From Amycolatopsis decaplanina DSM 44594 (GTDB taxonomy: Bacteria; Actinomycetota; Actinomycetes; Mycobacteriales; Pseudonocardiaceae), in assembly GCF_000342005.1 (NCBI RefSeq), contig NZ_AOHO01000055.1, positions 179,329 through 243,328 of the forward strand: a stretch of DNA of 64,000 bases, given 5' to 3'. The translations under genes and the position numbers were made by a program. The notes below the pieces were generated by a model, which was not told the origin of the DNA, searched no databases, and was given only the letters and a program-made list of their open reading frames with translations. Numbering within the stretch: position 1 is the stretch's first letter; each line of letters starts with the position of its first letter. Below, in pieces: positions 42,676-49,887 of this stretch.

Positions 42676-42714
42676 CCTATCGACGACTCGGTGGTTGTCA
42701 TCGTTTCGATGACA
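42670..42714. promoter_or_regulatory. Two operators and the hsp20 promoter
   Basis: The perfect palindrome TGTCATCG-TTT-CGATGACA (42696-42714) overlaps a possible -35 TTGTCA (42695-42700), which is 17 bp from -10 TAGAAC (42718-42723). A second, weaker copy with the same 8-3-8 spacing, TGTCATCC-TAT-CGACGACT, lies at 42670-42688 over the start of the divergent regulator gene. Confidence 0.6.
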
Positions 42715-42772
42715 TGGTAGAACAGTAGTGCGTGTTGACACCAGAGACAACGAACCCAGGAGGTGGAACCCG

Positions 42773-43213
42773 ATGTTGATGCGCACCGACCCGTTCCGCG
42801 AGCTGGACCGTCTCACCCAGCAGATGTTCGGCACCGCGACCCCGGGAACGTGGTCCAAGCCGGCCGCGATGCCGATGGACGCTTACCGCGACGGCGACGA
42901 GTTCGTCGTCTGCTTCGACCTTCCAGGTGTCGCCGCCGACGCGATCGAGCTGGACGTCGAACGCAACGTCCTGACGGTCAAGGCGGAACGGCGGCCGATC
43001 CCCGGAAAAGACGTCCAGATGCAGGTTTCCGAACGCCCGCTCGGTGTCTTCTCCCGCCAGCTGTTCCTCGGCGACGCCCTCGACACCGACCACATTTCGG
43101 CCGGATACGAAGCCGGCGTGCTGACCCTGCGCATCCCGATCGCCGAGAAGGCCAAGCCGCGGCGCATCGAAATCACCGGCTCCACGTCCGACCGCAAGGA
43201 GATCCAGGCCTGA
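42773..43213 (+). CDS. Hsp20/alpha-crystallin small heat-shock protein
   Basis: 146 residues from ATG 42773, with AGGAGGTGG upstream. The N-terminal arm (MLMRTDPFRELDRLTQQMFG) precedes an alpha-crystallin domain (~42-140) with FVVCFDLPGVAADAIELDVERNVLTVKAER and the GVLTLRIPIAEKAKPRRIEI end. It is an ATP-independent holdase that prevents aggregation under heat stress. It is divergent from its probable repressor and followed by a strong hairpin. Confidence 0.95.
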   Translation: MLMRTDPFRELDRLTQQMFGTATPGTWSKPAAMPMDAYRDGDEFVVCFDLPGVAADAIELDVERNVLTVKAERRPIPGKDVQMQVSERPLGVFSRQLFLGDALDTDHISAGYEAGVLTLRIPIAEKAKPRRIEITGSTSDRKEIQA

Positions 43214-43215
43214 GT

Positions 43216-43259
43216 GTCCTGTCCGGTGCGGGGCTTGCGGACCCCGCACCGGACAGGAC
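43216..43259 (+). terminator. Strong terminator after hsp20
   Basis: Perfect 18-bp arms (43216-43233 and 43242-43259, beginning GTCCTGTCCGGTGCGG) with an 8-nt loop start 3 bp after the hsp20 stop. Confidence 0.8.
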
Positions 43260-43282
43260 CGGGGAAGGAAGGGAAATCCTCT

Positions 43283-43672
43283 TTGCTCACCATGCCTGTC
43301 CGCCACCCTCACACCCGCGACGCCGTGTGGGGCCATCTCGCCGAAGTCACCGAGGCGCTCGGCGTCGGCCTCGAATCCTGCACCGTCGACCACGACAGCC
43401 CGATTTCGGCCTACGTCGCGCTCGACGAGCGGCTCCCCACCCACCCGGAGCGCGACGTCGCCCTGCTGTGGGACGAAATCCACGGCTGGGCCGTGGCGAT
43501 CGAGACCCACTCCGGCGAGGACCTCATCGTCCTCCGCTATCTGGGCGGGGAAACCGCCACCCCGCGTCCCGCTCAGGTCGCACGCTTCGTCACGGCCGTA
43601 CGCGAAGACGACCACAGCGTCGGGCAACTCACTCCGCCGGATTTCGGCGTCCTGCCTGCCCTGAACGAGTAA
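43283..43672 (+). CDS. DUF6292-like conserved actinobacterial protein
   Basis: About 129 residues if TTG 43283 is used; the AAGGAAGGGAAA ribosome site fits it better than the ATG at 43292. The sequence HPERDVALLWDEIHGWAVAIETHSGEDLIVLRYLGGE matches the conserved core of DUF6292 proteins as I recall it. It is soluble with no catalytic motif. Function unknown. Confidence 0.75.
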   Translation: MLTMPVRHPHTRDAVWGHLAEVTEALGVGLESCTVDHDSPISAYVALDERLPTHPERDVALLWDEIHGWAVAIETHSGEDLIVLRYLGGETATPRPAQVARFVTAVREDDHSVGQLTPPDFGVLPALNE

Positions 43673-43724
43673 CCGCGGCTCGCGTCGGGTACCTCCGAAG
43701 GGCTTCGACCGGAAGGAGTGAGCC

Positions 43725-44462
43725 GTGACCCGGATCGGCCTGCTGTACCCGACGCGGGACTGCGGCGAGGACGATTTCCTCGCCCTGGCGAGGAAACTGG
43801 ATCCCGACCTCACCGTGGACTTCGCCTATGTCCCGTGGGGTGAGAAAATCGGCCGGGTCGACGACCTCGATCCGGCCGGGAAACACGAAGCCGTCCGCGA
43901 ACTCGGGGCGCCGGACCGGCTCTCGGCCGCCGCACGGTTCAGCACGCCACCCGATGTCGTCAGCTGGGCCTGTTCCAGTTGCAGCTTCACGCGCGGCCTG
44001 GAGGGCGCGCTCGAACAGGCCCGCGTACTCGAAGAAAGGCTCAGCGTTCCCGCGCGCAGCACTTCCTTGGCGTACCTCAGCGCGCTCGCCCACCTAGGGG
44101 CCGGGCGCGTGGCGCTCGCCTCTGTCTATCACCGCGACACGACCGCCGATTTCGCCGACTTCCTCGCGAAGGCGGGCGTCGACACCGTTCACTCGGTCTC
44201 CGCCGACGCCCCTTCGGACCGGGCTCTCGCGACCTGGGATCGCCGCCGCATCGCCGAGCTCGCGGCAGCGGCCGACCACGCCGAGGCTGAGGCGCTGCTG
44301 ATCCCCGAAACCGCCCTGCACACGACACCGCTGCTCGAAGACCTCGAAACCGGCCTCGGCAAACCCGTGCTGACCGCCACGGCGGTCACCCTCTGGGATG
44401 CCCTGCGCGCGCTGGGCACCCCACCGATCCGGCAAGGGCTCGGCAAGCTGTTCACTCGCTGA
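43725..44462 (+). CDS. Maleate isomerase/arylmalonate decarboxylase-like (Asp/Glu racemase superfamily) protein
   Basis: 245 residues from GTG 43725 (GGAAGGAG upstream). The fold pattern and the Cys-containing motif VVSWACSSCSFTRG near residue 85, in the place of the first catalytic Cys, fit the maleate cis-trans isomerase/AMDase branch. A second catalytic Cys expected in the C-terminal half is not seen (ALLIPETALHTTPLLEDLE), so activity may be that of the decarboxylase-like or an atypical subgroup. It overlaps the sigma gene tail-to-tail by 11 bp. Confidence 0.78.
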   Translation: MTRIGLLYPTRDCGEDDFLALARKLDPDLTVDFAYVPWGEKIGRVDDLDPAGKHEAVRELGAPDRLSAAARFSTPPDVVSWACSSCSFTRGLEGALEQARVLEERLSVPARSTSLAYLSALAHLGAGRVALASVYHRDTTADFADFLAKAGVDTVHSVSADAPSDRALATWDRRRIAELAAAADHAEAEALLIPETALHTTPLLEDLETGLGKPVLTATAVTLWDALRALGTPPIRQGLGKLFTR

Positions 44463-45303
44463 GCCTGCCGCGCAGATCCTGGAGGATCTTCGTGAGCAGG
44501 CGGGAAACATGCATCTGGGAGATACCGATGCGCTCGGCGATCTGAGATTGGGTCATGCCGTCGAAGAACCGCATCGTGACGATCGCCCGCTCCCGTTCCG
44601 GCAGCCGCCGGAGCAACGGGACCACGGTGTGGCGGTCCTCGATGTGCTCGAGTCGGGAATCCAGCCCGCCCACCACGTCGGACAGCGGAAGCGAGCCCTC
44701 GCCGTCGTTGACCGGCCGGTCCAGGGAAGACGTCTGATAGCTGTTCGCGGCGAGCAGGCCTTCACGGACGGTGTCGACGTCCACATCGAGATGCCCGGCG
44801 AGTTCGGTGGGGGTCGGCGCGCGGCCGAGGGTCTGGGTCAGTTCCGTGGTCGCCCGCGAAAGCCGGGTGCGCAATTCCTGCATCCCGCGCGGGACGTGCA
44901 CCGCCCAGCCGGTGTCGCGGAAGAAACGCCGCACCTCGCCCATGACCGTGGGCACCGCGTACGCCAGGAAATCCCCGCCCTGTCCCGGATCGAACCGGTC
45001 CACGGCCTTCATGAGGCCGATCCGCGCCACCTGGATCAGGTCTTCCCGCGGCTGACCTCGTCCGCTGAACCGGACGGCGATGTGCTCGGCGATCGGCAGC
45101 AACTCGAGGATCAGGCGATCGCGTATACGTCGCCGATCCGGGTGACCTGCGGGCAAGGCGGCCATCTCGTCGAACAAGGGGCGGCAATGCGAGTAGTCGT
45201 CGTTACGCCGCGGCCTGCCGCCTCGACGGCCGCGAGGGGCCGGAACCACCTCTTCCCGCAGGGCAGGATGATCGATGTCTTCCATGAGCGTCGTCGCGTT
45301 CAT
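44452..45303 (-). CDS. SigB/SigF-type RNA polymerase sigma factor (group 3)
   Basis: 283 residues from ATG 45303 (AAGGTG upstream; the GTG three codons earlier is an alternative). Region 2 (EHIAVRFSGRGQPREDLIQVARIGLMKAVDRFDPGQGGDFLAYAVPTVMGEVRRFFRD), region 3 and region 4 (ERERAIVTMRFFDGMTQSQIAERIGISQMHVSRLL) match general-stress sigma factors. An N-terminal extension of ~40 residues is basic. No anti-sigma gene is adjacent, but a STAS antagonist is 2 kb away. A GTTT/GGGTA promoter in front suggests autoregulation. Confidence 0.94.
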   Translation of the reverse strand: MNATTLMEDIDHPALREEVVPAPRGRRGGRPRRNDDYSHCRPLFDEMAALPAGHPDRRRIRDRLILELLPIAEHIAVRFSGRGQPREDLIQVARIGLMKAVDRFDPGQGGDFLAYAVPTVMGEVRRFFRDTGWAVHVPRGMQELRTRLSRATTELTQTLGRAPTPTELAGHLDVDVDTVREGLLAANSYQTSSLDRPVNDGEGSLPLSDVVGGLDSRLEHIEDRHTVVPLLRRLPERERAIVTMRFFDGMTQSQIAERIGISQMHVSRLLTKILQDLRGRLSE

Positions 45304-45363
45304 CAAAGTCACCTTCGTCCCTTGTGGACTGGCATGGGTCCGCTCCCCTCGTCACTGTTCTGC

Positions 45364-45388
45364 TACCCGGACGACGGGTGCGGCAAAC
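45364..45388 (-). promoter_or_regulatory. Stress-sigma-type promoter of the sigma gene
   Basis: On the minus strand GTTTG (45384-45388), 15 bp, GGGTA (45364-45368): the GTTT-N14-16-GGGTA pattern of actinobacterial SigB/SigF promoters, 61 bp upstream of the sigma start. Confidence 0.6.
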
Positions 45389-45439
45389 ATCGGCCCGGCC
45401 GGGCTGCCGGGCCGTCGCCGATGTGTCAGCGTTGAAGTC

Positions 45440-45661
45440 ATGACCGCACCAGGACCCGAACCCGAAGACGCCCCTGGCCTGGAGCCGGGCGGTTCCGTAC
45501 CGCCCGGGGACGTTCCGCCCGACGCGGGGCAGACCTCCGGGCTTTCGCATCCTCAGCCGATCCCTTCGCGGGGTCCGGGAATCGTCACGCTCGTCGTGAT
45601 CGGTGTCCTGGTACTGGTCGTGGCCGGTTTCTTCGTCCTGCGCGCGCTCGACCTGCTTTGA
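45440..45661 (+). CDS. Small single-TM protein, DUF6480-like
   Basis: 73 residues from ATG 45440. A Pro/Glu/Gly-rich N-terminal half ends in one TM helix (GIVTLVVIGVLVLVVAGFFVLRAL, residues ~47-70). This is the layout of DUF6480 proteins found in actinobacterial stress loci. Divergent from the sigma gene. Confidence 0.75.
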   Translation: MTAPGPEPEDAPGLEPGGSVPPGDVPPDAGQTSGLSHPQPIPSRGPGIVTLVVIGVLVLVVAGFFVLRALDLL

Positions 45662-45680
45662 CCTGGACGGGTGACCTCGC

Positions 45681-45706
45681 GATTCGCCGGTGGGCCGGAG
45701 GGGTAT
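45681..45706 (+). promoter_or_regulatory. Candidate stress-sigma promoter
   Basis: GATTCG (45681-45686), 14 bp, GGGTAT (45701-45706), in front of the gene at 45733. Confidence 0.4.
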
Positions 45707-45732
45707 CCGCAGCTCACGACGAAGGAGGAACC

Positions 45733-46065
45733 GTGCCTGAACAGAGCTGGAGCGACAAACGCGAACGTCAGTACGAGCACATCAAGTCCTCTCAGAAGAA
45801 ACGCGGCGCGAGCACCGGCCGCGCCGAGGAGATCGCGGCGCGCACGGTCAACAAGAACCGCGCACGAACCGGTGAATCCGAGACGGCGAGCAAGAGCTCG
45901 ACCAAGGACACCTCACCGCAGAAGCGCGGTGGCCAACGGTCCGGCAACCGGAAGGGTCCCGGAGGGCCGACCAAGGACCAGCTCTACAACGAGGCGAAGA
46001 AGCGCAATATCAAAGGCCGTTCCGGCATGACCAAGAAGGAATTGCAGAACGCCCTCGGCCGCTGA
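45733..46065 (+). CDS. Basic stress protein with C-terminal Rho_N/SAP-like motif
   Basis: 110 residues from GTG 45733 (GGAGGA upstream). The protein is highly charged and Ser/Thr/Lys/Arg-rich (KRERQYEHIKSSQKKRG, TVNKNRARTGESETASKSS), probably disordered. The C-terminus QLYNEAKKRNIKGRSGMTKKELQNAL matches the Rho N-terminal/SAP-like helix-extended-helix that binds nucleic acid. It precedes the PLP decarboxylase by 11 nt. Confidence 0.8.
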   Translation: MPEQSWSDKRERQYEHIKSSQKKRGASTGRAEEIAARTVNKNRARTGESETASKSSTKDTSPQKRGGQRSGNRKGPGGPTKDQLYNEAKKRNIKGRSGMTKKELQNALGR

Positions 46066-46076
46066 TCGGAGTCAGG

Positions 46077-47519
46077 ATGGATCACTCGCGCGCACCGGTG
46101 CTGGAAGCCATCGAGGCCTACCGCCGCGCGGGCGGGCTGGCCTTCACCCCACCGGGTCACAAACAGGGGCGTGGCGCGGATCCGCGGGTGCTCGACCTGC
46201 TCGGCCGCGACGCTTTCGCGTCGGATCTGCTCACCCTCAACGGCCTGGACGACCGCAGGATGTCGCGAGGCATCCTCAGCCAGGCGCAGGAACTGATGGC
46301 CGACGCGGTGGACGCGGACCACACTTTCTTCTCCACCTGCGGAAGTTCGCTTTCGGTCAAGAGCGCCATGCTCGCCGTCGCCGGCCCCGGCGAGCGGCTC
46401 CTGGTGTCCCGCAACGCCCACAAATCGGTCGTCGCCGGACTGGTGATCAGTGGTGTGCATCCGGTCTGGGTCCGCCCCCGATACGACGAGGAACACCATT
46501 TGGCGCATCCTCCCGGCCCGGAAGAGACCAAGGCCGCGCTGGCGGACGCTCCCGAGGTCAAAGGCATGTTGCTGATCACGCCGACCGACTACGGCACCTG
46601 CGCGGACATCCGCGGCGTCGCCCGTGCCTGCCATGACGCGGGCAAGCCGCTGATCGTCGACGAGGCGTGGGGCGCGCACTACCCGTTCCACGACGACCTG
46701 CCGACCTGGGCGATGGACGGCGAAGCCGATCTGTGCGTCACGAGCACGCACAAGATGGGCGGCGGGCTGGAACAGGCCTCGGTGTTCCACCTGCGAGGCG
46801 ACCGGGTCTCACCGGACGTGCTCAAGGCAAGGGAGGACCTTCTCGGAACCACGAGCACGTCCGCCCTGCTGTTCGCTTCCCTCGACGGCTGGCGCAGGCA
46901 GATGGTCGAGCACGGCGAAGAACTGCTGGGCAAGGCGCTGACGCTGGCCGCCCGCGTACGCGAGGAGATCGAAGGCATTCCCGGTCTGCACGCGCCGGCG
47001 GAGGAGTTCCACCCATTGGCCTTCGAACACGATCCGCTCAAGATCGTGATCGACGTCGCCGGACTGGGCATCACCGGTTACCAGGCGGCCGACCGGCTCG
47101 CCGAAGGCCATCTGCACACCGGTCTGTCCGATCACCGGCGGATCGCGGTGCAGATCACCCACGCCGACGACGAAGACACGGTTTCCGCTCTGTTGCGCGG
47201 TTTGCGAGGGCTGGTCGACCACGACTTCGAGCGACGGCCGCCGGTCGACCTGCCCTCCGGGGCCGAACTGACGCTGGAGATGCGGATGCTGCCCCGCGAC
47301 GCGTTCTTCGCCGACGCCGAGCATGTGCCGCTGGACAAGGCCGAGGGACGCGTCAGCGCGGAGATGATCAGCCCCTATCCGCCGGGAGTTCCGGCGATCG
47401 CTCCCGGCGAAGTGTTCACCGGCGCGATCATCGACTACCTGCTCACCGGCGTCCGGACGGGCATGTTCATCTACGACGCCGCGGATCCCGAGTTGGGCAC
47501 GGTCCGCGTCGTCGCCTGA
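46077..47519 (+). CDS. Orn/Lys/Arg decarboxylase-family PLP enzyme (fold type I)
   Basis: 480 residues. The N-terminus AGGLAFTPPGHKQGRGADP and the PLP motifs VDEAWGAHYPF (D195) and TSTHKMGGGLEQAS (Schiff-base K226) are those of the Orn/Lys/Arg decarboxylase major domain; the C-terminal domain is also present (FTGAIIDYLLTGVRTG). It lacks the N-terminal wing domain of the large enterobacterial enzymes, as do the SpeA/Cad-type enzymes of Gram-positives. Substrate (Arg, Lys or Orn) is not determinable. The 3' end overlaps the convergent STAS gene by 49 bp. Confidence 0.92.
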   Translation: MDHSRAPVLEAIEAYRRAGGLAFTPPGHKQGRGADPRVLDLLGRDAFASDLLTLNGLDDRRMSRGILSQAQELMADAVDADHTFFSTCGSSLSVKSAMLAVAGPGERLLVSRNAHKSVVAGLVISGVHPVWVRPRYDEEHHLAHPPGPEETKAALADAPEVKGMLLITPTDYGTCADIRGVARACHDAGKPLIVDEAWGAHYPFHDDLPTWAMDGEADLCVTSTHKMGGGLEQASVFHLRGDRVSPDVLKAREDLLGTTSTSALLFASLDGWRRQMVEHGEELLGKALTLAARVREEIEGIPGLHAPAEEFHPLAFEHDPLKIVIDVAGLGITGYQAADRLAEGHLHTGLSDHRRIAVQITHADDEDTVSALLRGLRGLVDHDFERRPPVDLPSGAELTLEMRMLPRDAFFADAEHVPLDKAEGRVSAEMISPYPPGVPAIAPGEVFTGAIIDYLLTGVRTGMFIYDAADPELGTVRVVA

Positions 47520-47860
47520 GTGCCGGCCATTTTCAGTGTCGGCAGCAGGCCGGTGAGCTCGATGGCGCGGTGCACCACCTTGGAGGGGGCGAAACCCAGG
47601 TCGATCCCGGACTCCTCGCAGTGACGATTCAGCTGCACCAGCACGGAAAGGCCGGAGGAATCGCAGAAACCGACACCGGTCAGGTCGATCACCGCGACAC
47701 CGGGACCGTCCTCCAGCAGTCTGAAAAGCTCGGCCCGGAGCCGGGGACTGGTCGAGATGTCGATATCGCCCGCCACCTCGACGGTGATCGCGTCTTCCGA
47801 GCGGGCCGCCTCGACCACGACGAGAGGAGCGGCCTGCCCGGCTTCGGTATCGATCGCCAT
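47471..47860 (-). CDS. STAS-domain anti-sigma-factor antagonist
   Basis: 129 residues. The STAS fold includes ITVEVAGDIDISTSPRLRAEL and the phosphorylation-site motif VGFCDSSGLSVL, with S68 the likely phospho-acceptor. Such proteins release sigma factors of the SigB/SigF class from their anti-sigma kinases. The sigma gene at 44452 is a natural downstream target, but the kinase is not in the window. Confidence 0.92.
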   Translation of the reverse strand: MAIDTEAGQAAPLVVVEAARSEDAITVEVAGDIDISTSPRLRAELFRLLEDGPGVAVIDLTGVGFCDSSGLSVLVQLNRHCEESGIDLGFAPSKVVHRAIELTGLLPTLKMAGTQATTRTVPNSGSAAS

Positions 47861-47917
47861 CCATCGACGGTAAGAGGACGTGGCCAGGACCGCAACCGTC
47901 GCGGTGGGCCGGTCCGC

Positions 47918-48469
47918 TCAGGACGACTGGGCCACCTCGCGCGCGATCTCGTCCTTGTCCATCTTCGAAGCACCCGTCACCCCCGCGTTGCGCGCCTGGG
48001 TCAGCAGTTCTTGCCTGGTGGCCTCACCGGGCCGGTCGCCGAGGTGCGAAGTCCGGCTGTTCACGAACGCCTCGCCCAGCTCGCGACGCCGCGCTTCGTT
48101 CAGTTCGCGCCGCATCTTCGGCAGGACGGTGGATTCCTCTTCCTTCACGTGATGCGTGACGGCCTCGACGAGATCGGAGAGCACCTTGTCGAACTGCTTC
48201 GACTCGGGTTCGATGTCGTTCAGCTTCGCGAGCAGTTGCTCGGCTTCGGCATGTTCCTTCTGACCGTGCGCCACGCCCTCGGCCTCGTCCGCCTCGCCCT
48301 TGGCGGCCGGGTACACCTCGGCCTCCTCGGCCCGGCTGTGCGCGGTGAGCAGCGCCGAGAGCACCGGGACGAGCAGCGGTCGTTTCTCCGGATGCCGCTC
48401 GAGTTCGCCGAAAAGGCGCTCCACCTCGCGATGGTCCTGCATGATCAAGTCCACGACGTCGCCCGCCAC
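47918..48469 (-). CDS. Hemerythrin-like (HHE) protein
   Basis: 183 residues from GTG 48469. A four-helix HHE cation-binding region supplies candidate iron ligands in QDHREVE, LTAHSRAEEAEVYP, HGQKEHAEAE and VTHHVKEEESTVLP. A C-terminal extension (TRQELLTQARNAGVTGASKMDKDEIAREVAQ) resembles a Rho_N/SAP-like motif. Likely role: oxygen, NO or iron-related stress protection. GGGTATCC lies upstream on this strand (48507-48514), suggesting stress-sigma control. Confidence 0.88.
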   Translation of the reverse strand: MAGDVVDLIMQDHREVERLFGELERHPEKRPLLVPVLSALLTAHSRAEEAEVYPAAKGEADEAEGVAHGQKEHAEAEQLLAKLNDIEPESKQFDKVLSDLVEAVTHHVKEEESTVLPKMRRELNEARRRELGEAFVNSRTSHLGDRPGEATRQELLTQARNAGVTGASKMDKDEIAREVAQSS

Positions 48470-48558
48470 GGCCGCCTCCTCGGTTGGGGATCAACTCGAC
48501 GCCACCGGATACCCGATCCAAGCCGATTCATTCCTCGAAGCCGGGCTATCCTCGCCGT

Positions 48559-48936
48559 ATGGCCTGCCGTATCACCGAACTCATCCTCGACTGCGCCGAT
48601 CCGGTCCGGATGGCGGAGTTCTGGTGCGAAGTACTCGGGTACGTCGAGATCGGCAAAGAAGGCGACGACATCGAAATCGGCCCGCCCGAAACCGGGTTCG
48701 GCGGCCCGCAACCCACTTTGATCCTGAGCCGCAGCGACGATCCGAAGCCCGGCAAACTCCCCTTGCACATCGACGTGAACCCCACCGACCGCGATCAGGA
48801 CGCGGAACTGGAACGGTTGCTCGCCGCCGGGGCGCGCCCCGCCGACGTCGGCCAGACCGGGGAAGAGTCGTGGCGTGTACTCGCCGACCCCGAAGGAAAC
48901 GTCTTCTGCCTCCTTCGCAAGCGGGTCGGCCCCTGA
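48559..48936 (+). CDS. VOC-superfamily (glyoxalase/bleomycin-resistance-like) protein
   Basis: 125 residues from ATG 48559. The start MACRITELILDCADPVRMAEFWCEVLGY and the end WRVLADPEGNVFCLL are typical of the glyoxalase_6-type VOC fold. Metal-ligand and substrate assignments are uncertain. TATCCT (48547-48552) is 6 nt before the ATG and there is no Shine-Dalgarno, so a leaderless transcript is possible. Confidence 0.9.
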   Translation: MACRITELILDCADPVRMAEFWCEVLGYVEIGKEGDDIEIGPPETGFGGPQPTLILSRSDDPKPGKLPLHIDVNPTDRDQDAELERLLAAGARPADVGQTGEESWRVLADPEGNVFCLLRKRVGP

Positions 48937-48967
48937 GGACTGTCCACAGAGGACTCAACGAACCGTC

Positions 48968-48993
48968 GATTGGGGGACTTCGCCGCAGGGTAT
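48968..48993 (+). promoter_or_regulatory. Candidate stress-sigma promoter of the GAF-ANTAR gene
   Basis: GATT (48968-48971), 16 bp, GGGTAT (48988-48993) followed by CCG, like the element at 45681-45706. Confidence 0.45.
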
Positions 48994-49031
48994 CCGATGA
49001 GGAACACCGAACCCGACTGGGATGGTCACTC

Positions 49032-49814
49032 ATGACGGACGAACGACTGTGGCAGCGCGACAAGGCCGAATTCGGCTCCGGTGAGACCCCCTCGGCCGGA
49101 CCGCTGGCCGAGCAGTTCGTCGAACTCACGCGCCGGCTTCTCGCCGCCTCGACGCCGGCCCAGGTCCTCGAACAGGTCGTCGCCGCGGCGTACCGGGTGG
49201 TACCGGGCGCGGATCTGGTGTCGGTCACCCTCCGGGCCCCGGACGGGACCTTCCACACCCCCATCTCGACCGGCGAGGTGGCGCACGAGCTCGACCAGGT
49301 GCAGTACCGCGCCGGCACCGGGCCCTGCGTCGACGCCGCCGACAGCGGAAGTCCCGGTCACGTCCGCAGCGACGATCTGGCTACGGAGAAGCGGTGGCCG
49401 GACTTCAGCCAGGCCGCCACACGCCACGGCTTCACCGCGATCCTGTCCACCGTGCTGGTGCCCGACGCGGCTCCACCGAGGCTGCCCGGGGCGCTGAACA
49501 TCTACAGCCGCCGCCCCGGCGCCCTCGATGTCGTCGCTCAGGACACCGCGTTGCTGCTGGCCACTCACGGCTCACTCGCACTGGCCGCCACCAGTGCCGT
49601 GAGCCGGGCGGAGCTGGAGACGAGCCATCTCCGGCGGGCCGTCGAATCGCGTGACGTCATCGGGCAGGCGAAAGGGATCCTCATGCAACGACGCGGCCTG
49701 ACCGCGGACGAGGCCTTCGATCTGCTGCGCCGCACCTCCCAAGACCTCAACGTCAAACTCGCCGAAGTCGCGCGCACCCTCGCCACCCGGCACAGGGAGC
49801 TCGACGACCTGTGA
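49032..49814 (+). CDS. GAF-ANTAR transcription antitermination regulator
   Basis: 260 residues from ATG 49032. A GAF sensor domain (~30-180; VVPGADLVSVTLRAPDGTFHTPIST, GTGPCVDAADSG) precedes an ANTAR RNA-binding domain (VIGQAKGILMQRRGLTADEAFDLLRRTSQDLNVKLAEVARTLA). Such proteins sense small molecules or redox state and prevent termination at ANTAR-responsive hairpins. It lies in the stress block with a GGGTAT promoter. Confidence 0.93.
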   Translation: MTDERLWQRDKAEFGSGETPSAGPLAEQFVELTRRLLAASTPAQVLEQVVAAAYRVVPGADLVSVTLRAPDGTFHTPISTGEVAHELDQVQYRAGTGPCVDAADSGSPGHVRSDDLATEKRWPDFSQAATRHGFTAILSTVLVPDAAPPRLPGALNIYSRRPGALDVVAQDTALLLATHGSLALAATSAVSRAELETSHLRRAVESRDVIGQAKGILMQRRGLTADEAFDLLRRTSQDLNVKLAEVARTLATRHRELDDL

Positions 49815-49815
49815 A

Positions 49816-49870
49816 GTACGTGAAGGCCCCCTTCACTGCGTCTAGCGCAATGAAGGGGGCCTTCACGTAC
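49816..49870. terminator. Bidirectional terminator-like palindrome, GTGAAGG family, copy 4
   Basis: Perfect 20-bp arms, GTACGTGAAGGCCCCCTTCA (49816-49835) and its complement (49851-49870), extend to 25 bp with one mismatch around TCTAG. It lies between the GAF-ANTAR gene and the katG stop. Confidence 0.8.
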
Positions 49871-49887
49871 AACGGCGCGGCCCAGCG

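Noticed and set aside
42696..42720. Hsp20 operator as another copy of the response-regulator motif (shared GTTTCGATGACA)
   Set aside because: The hsp20 site is a true palindrome, whereas the response-regulator motif is a direct repeat; the shared 12-mer is likely chance.
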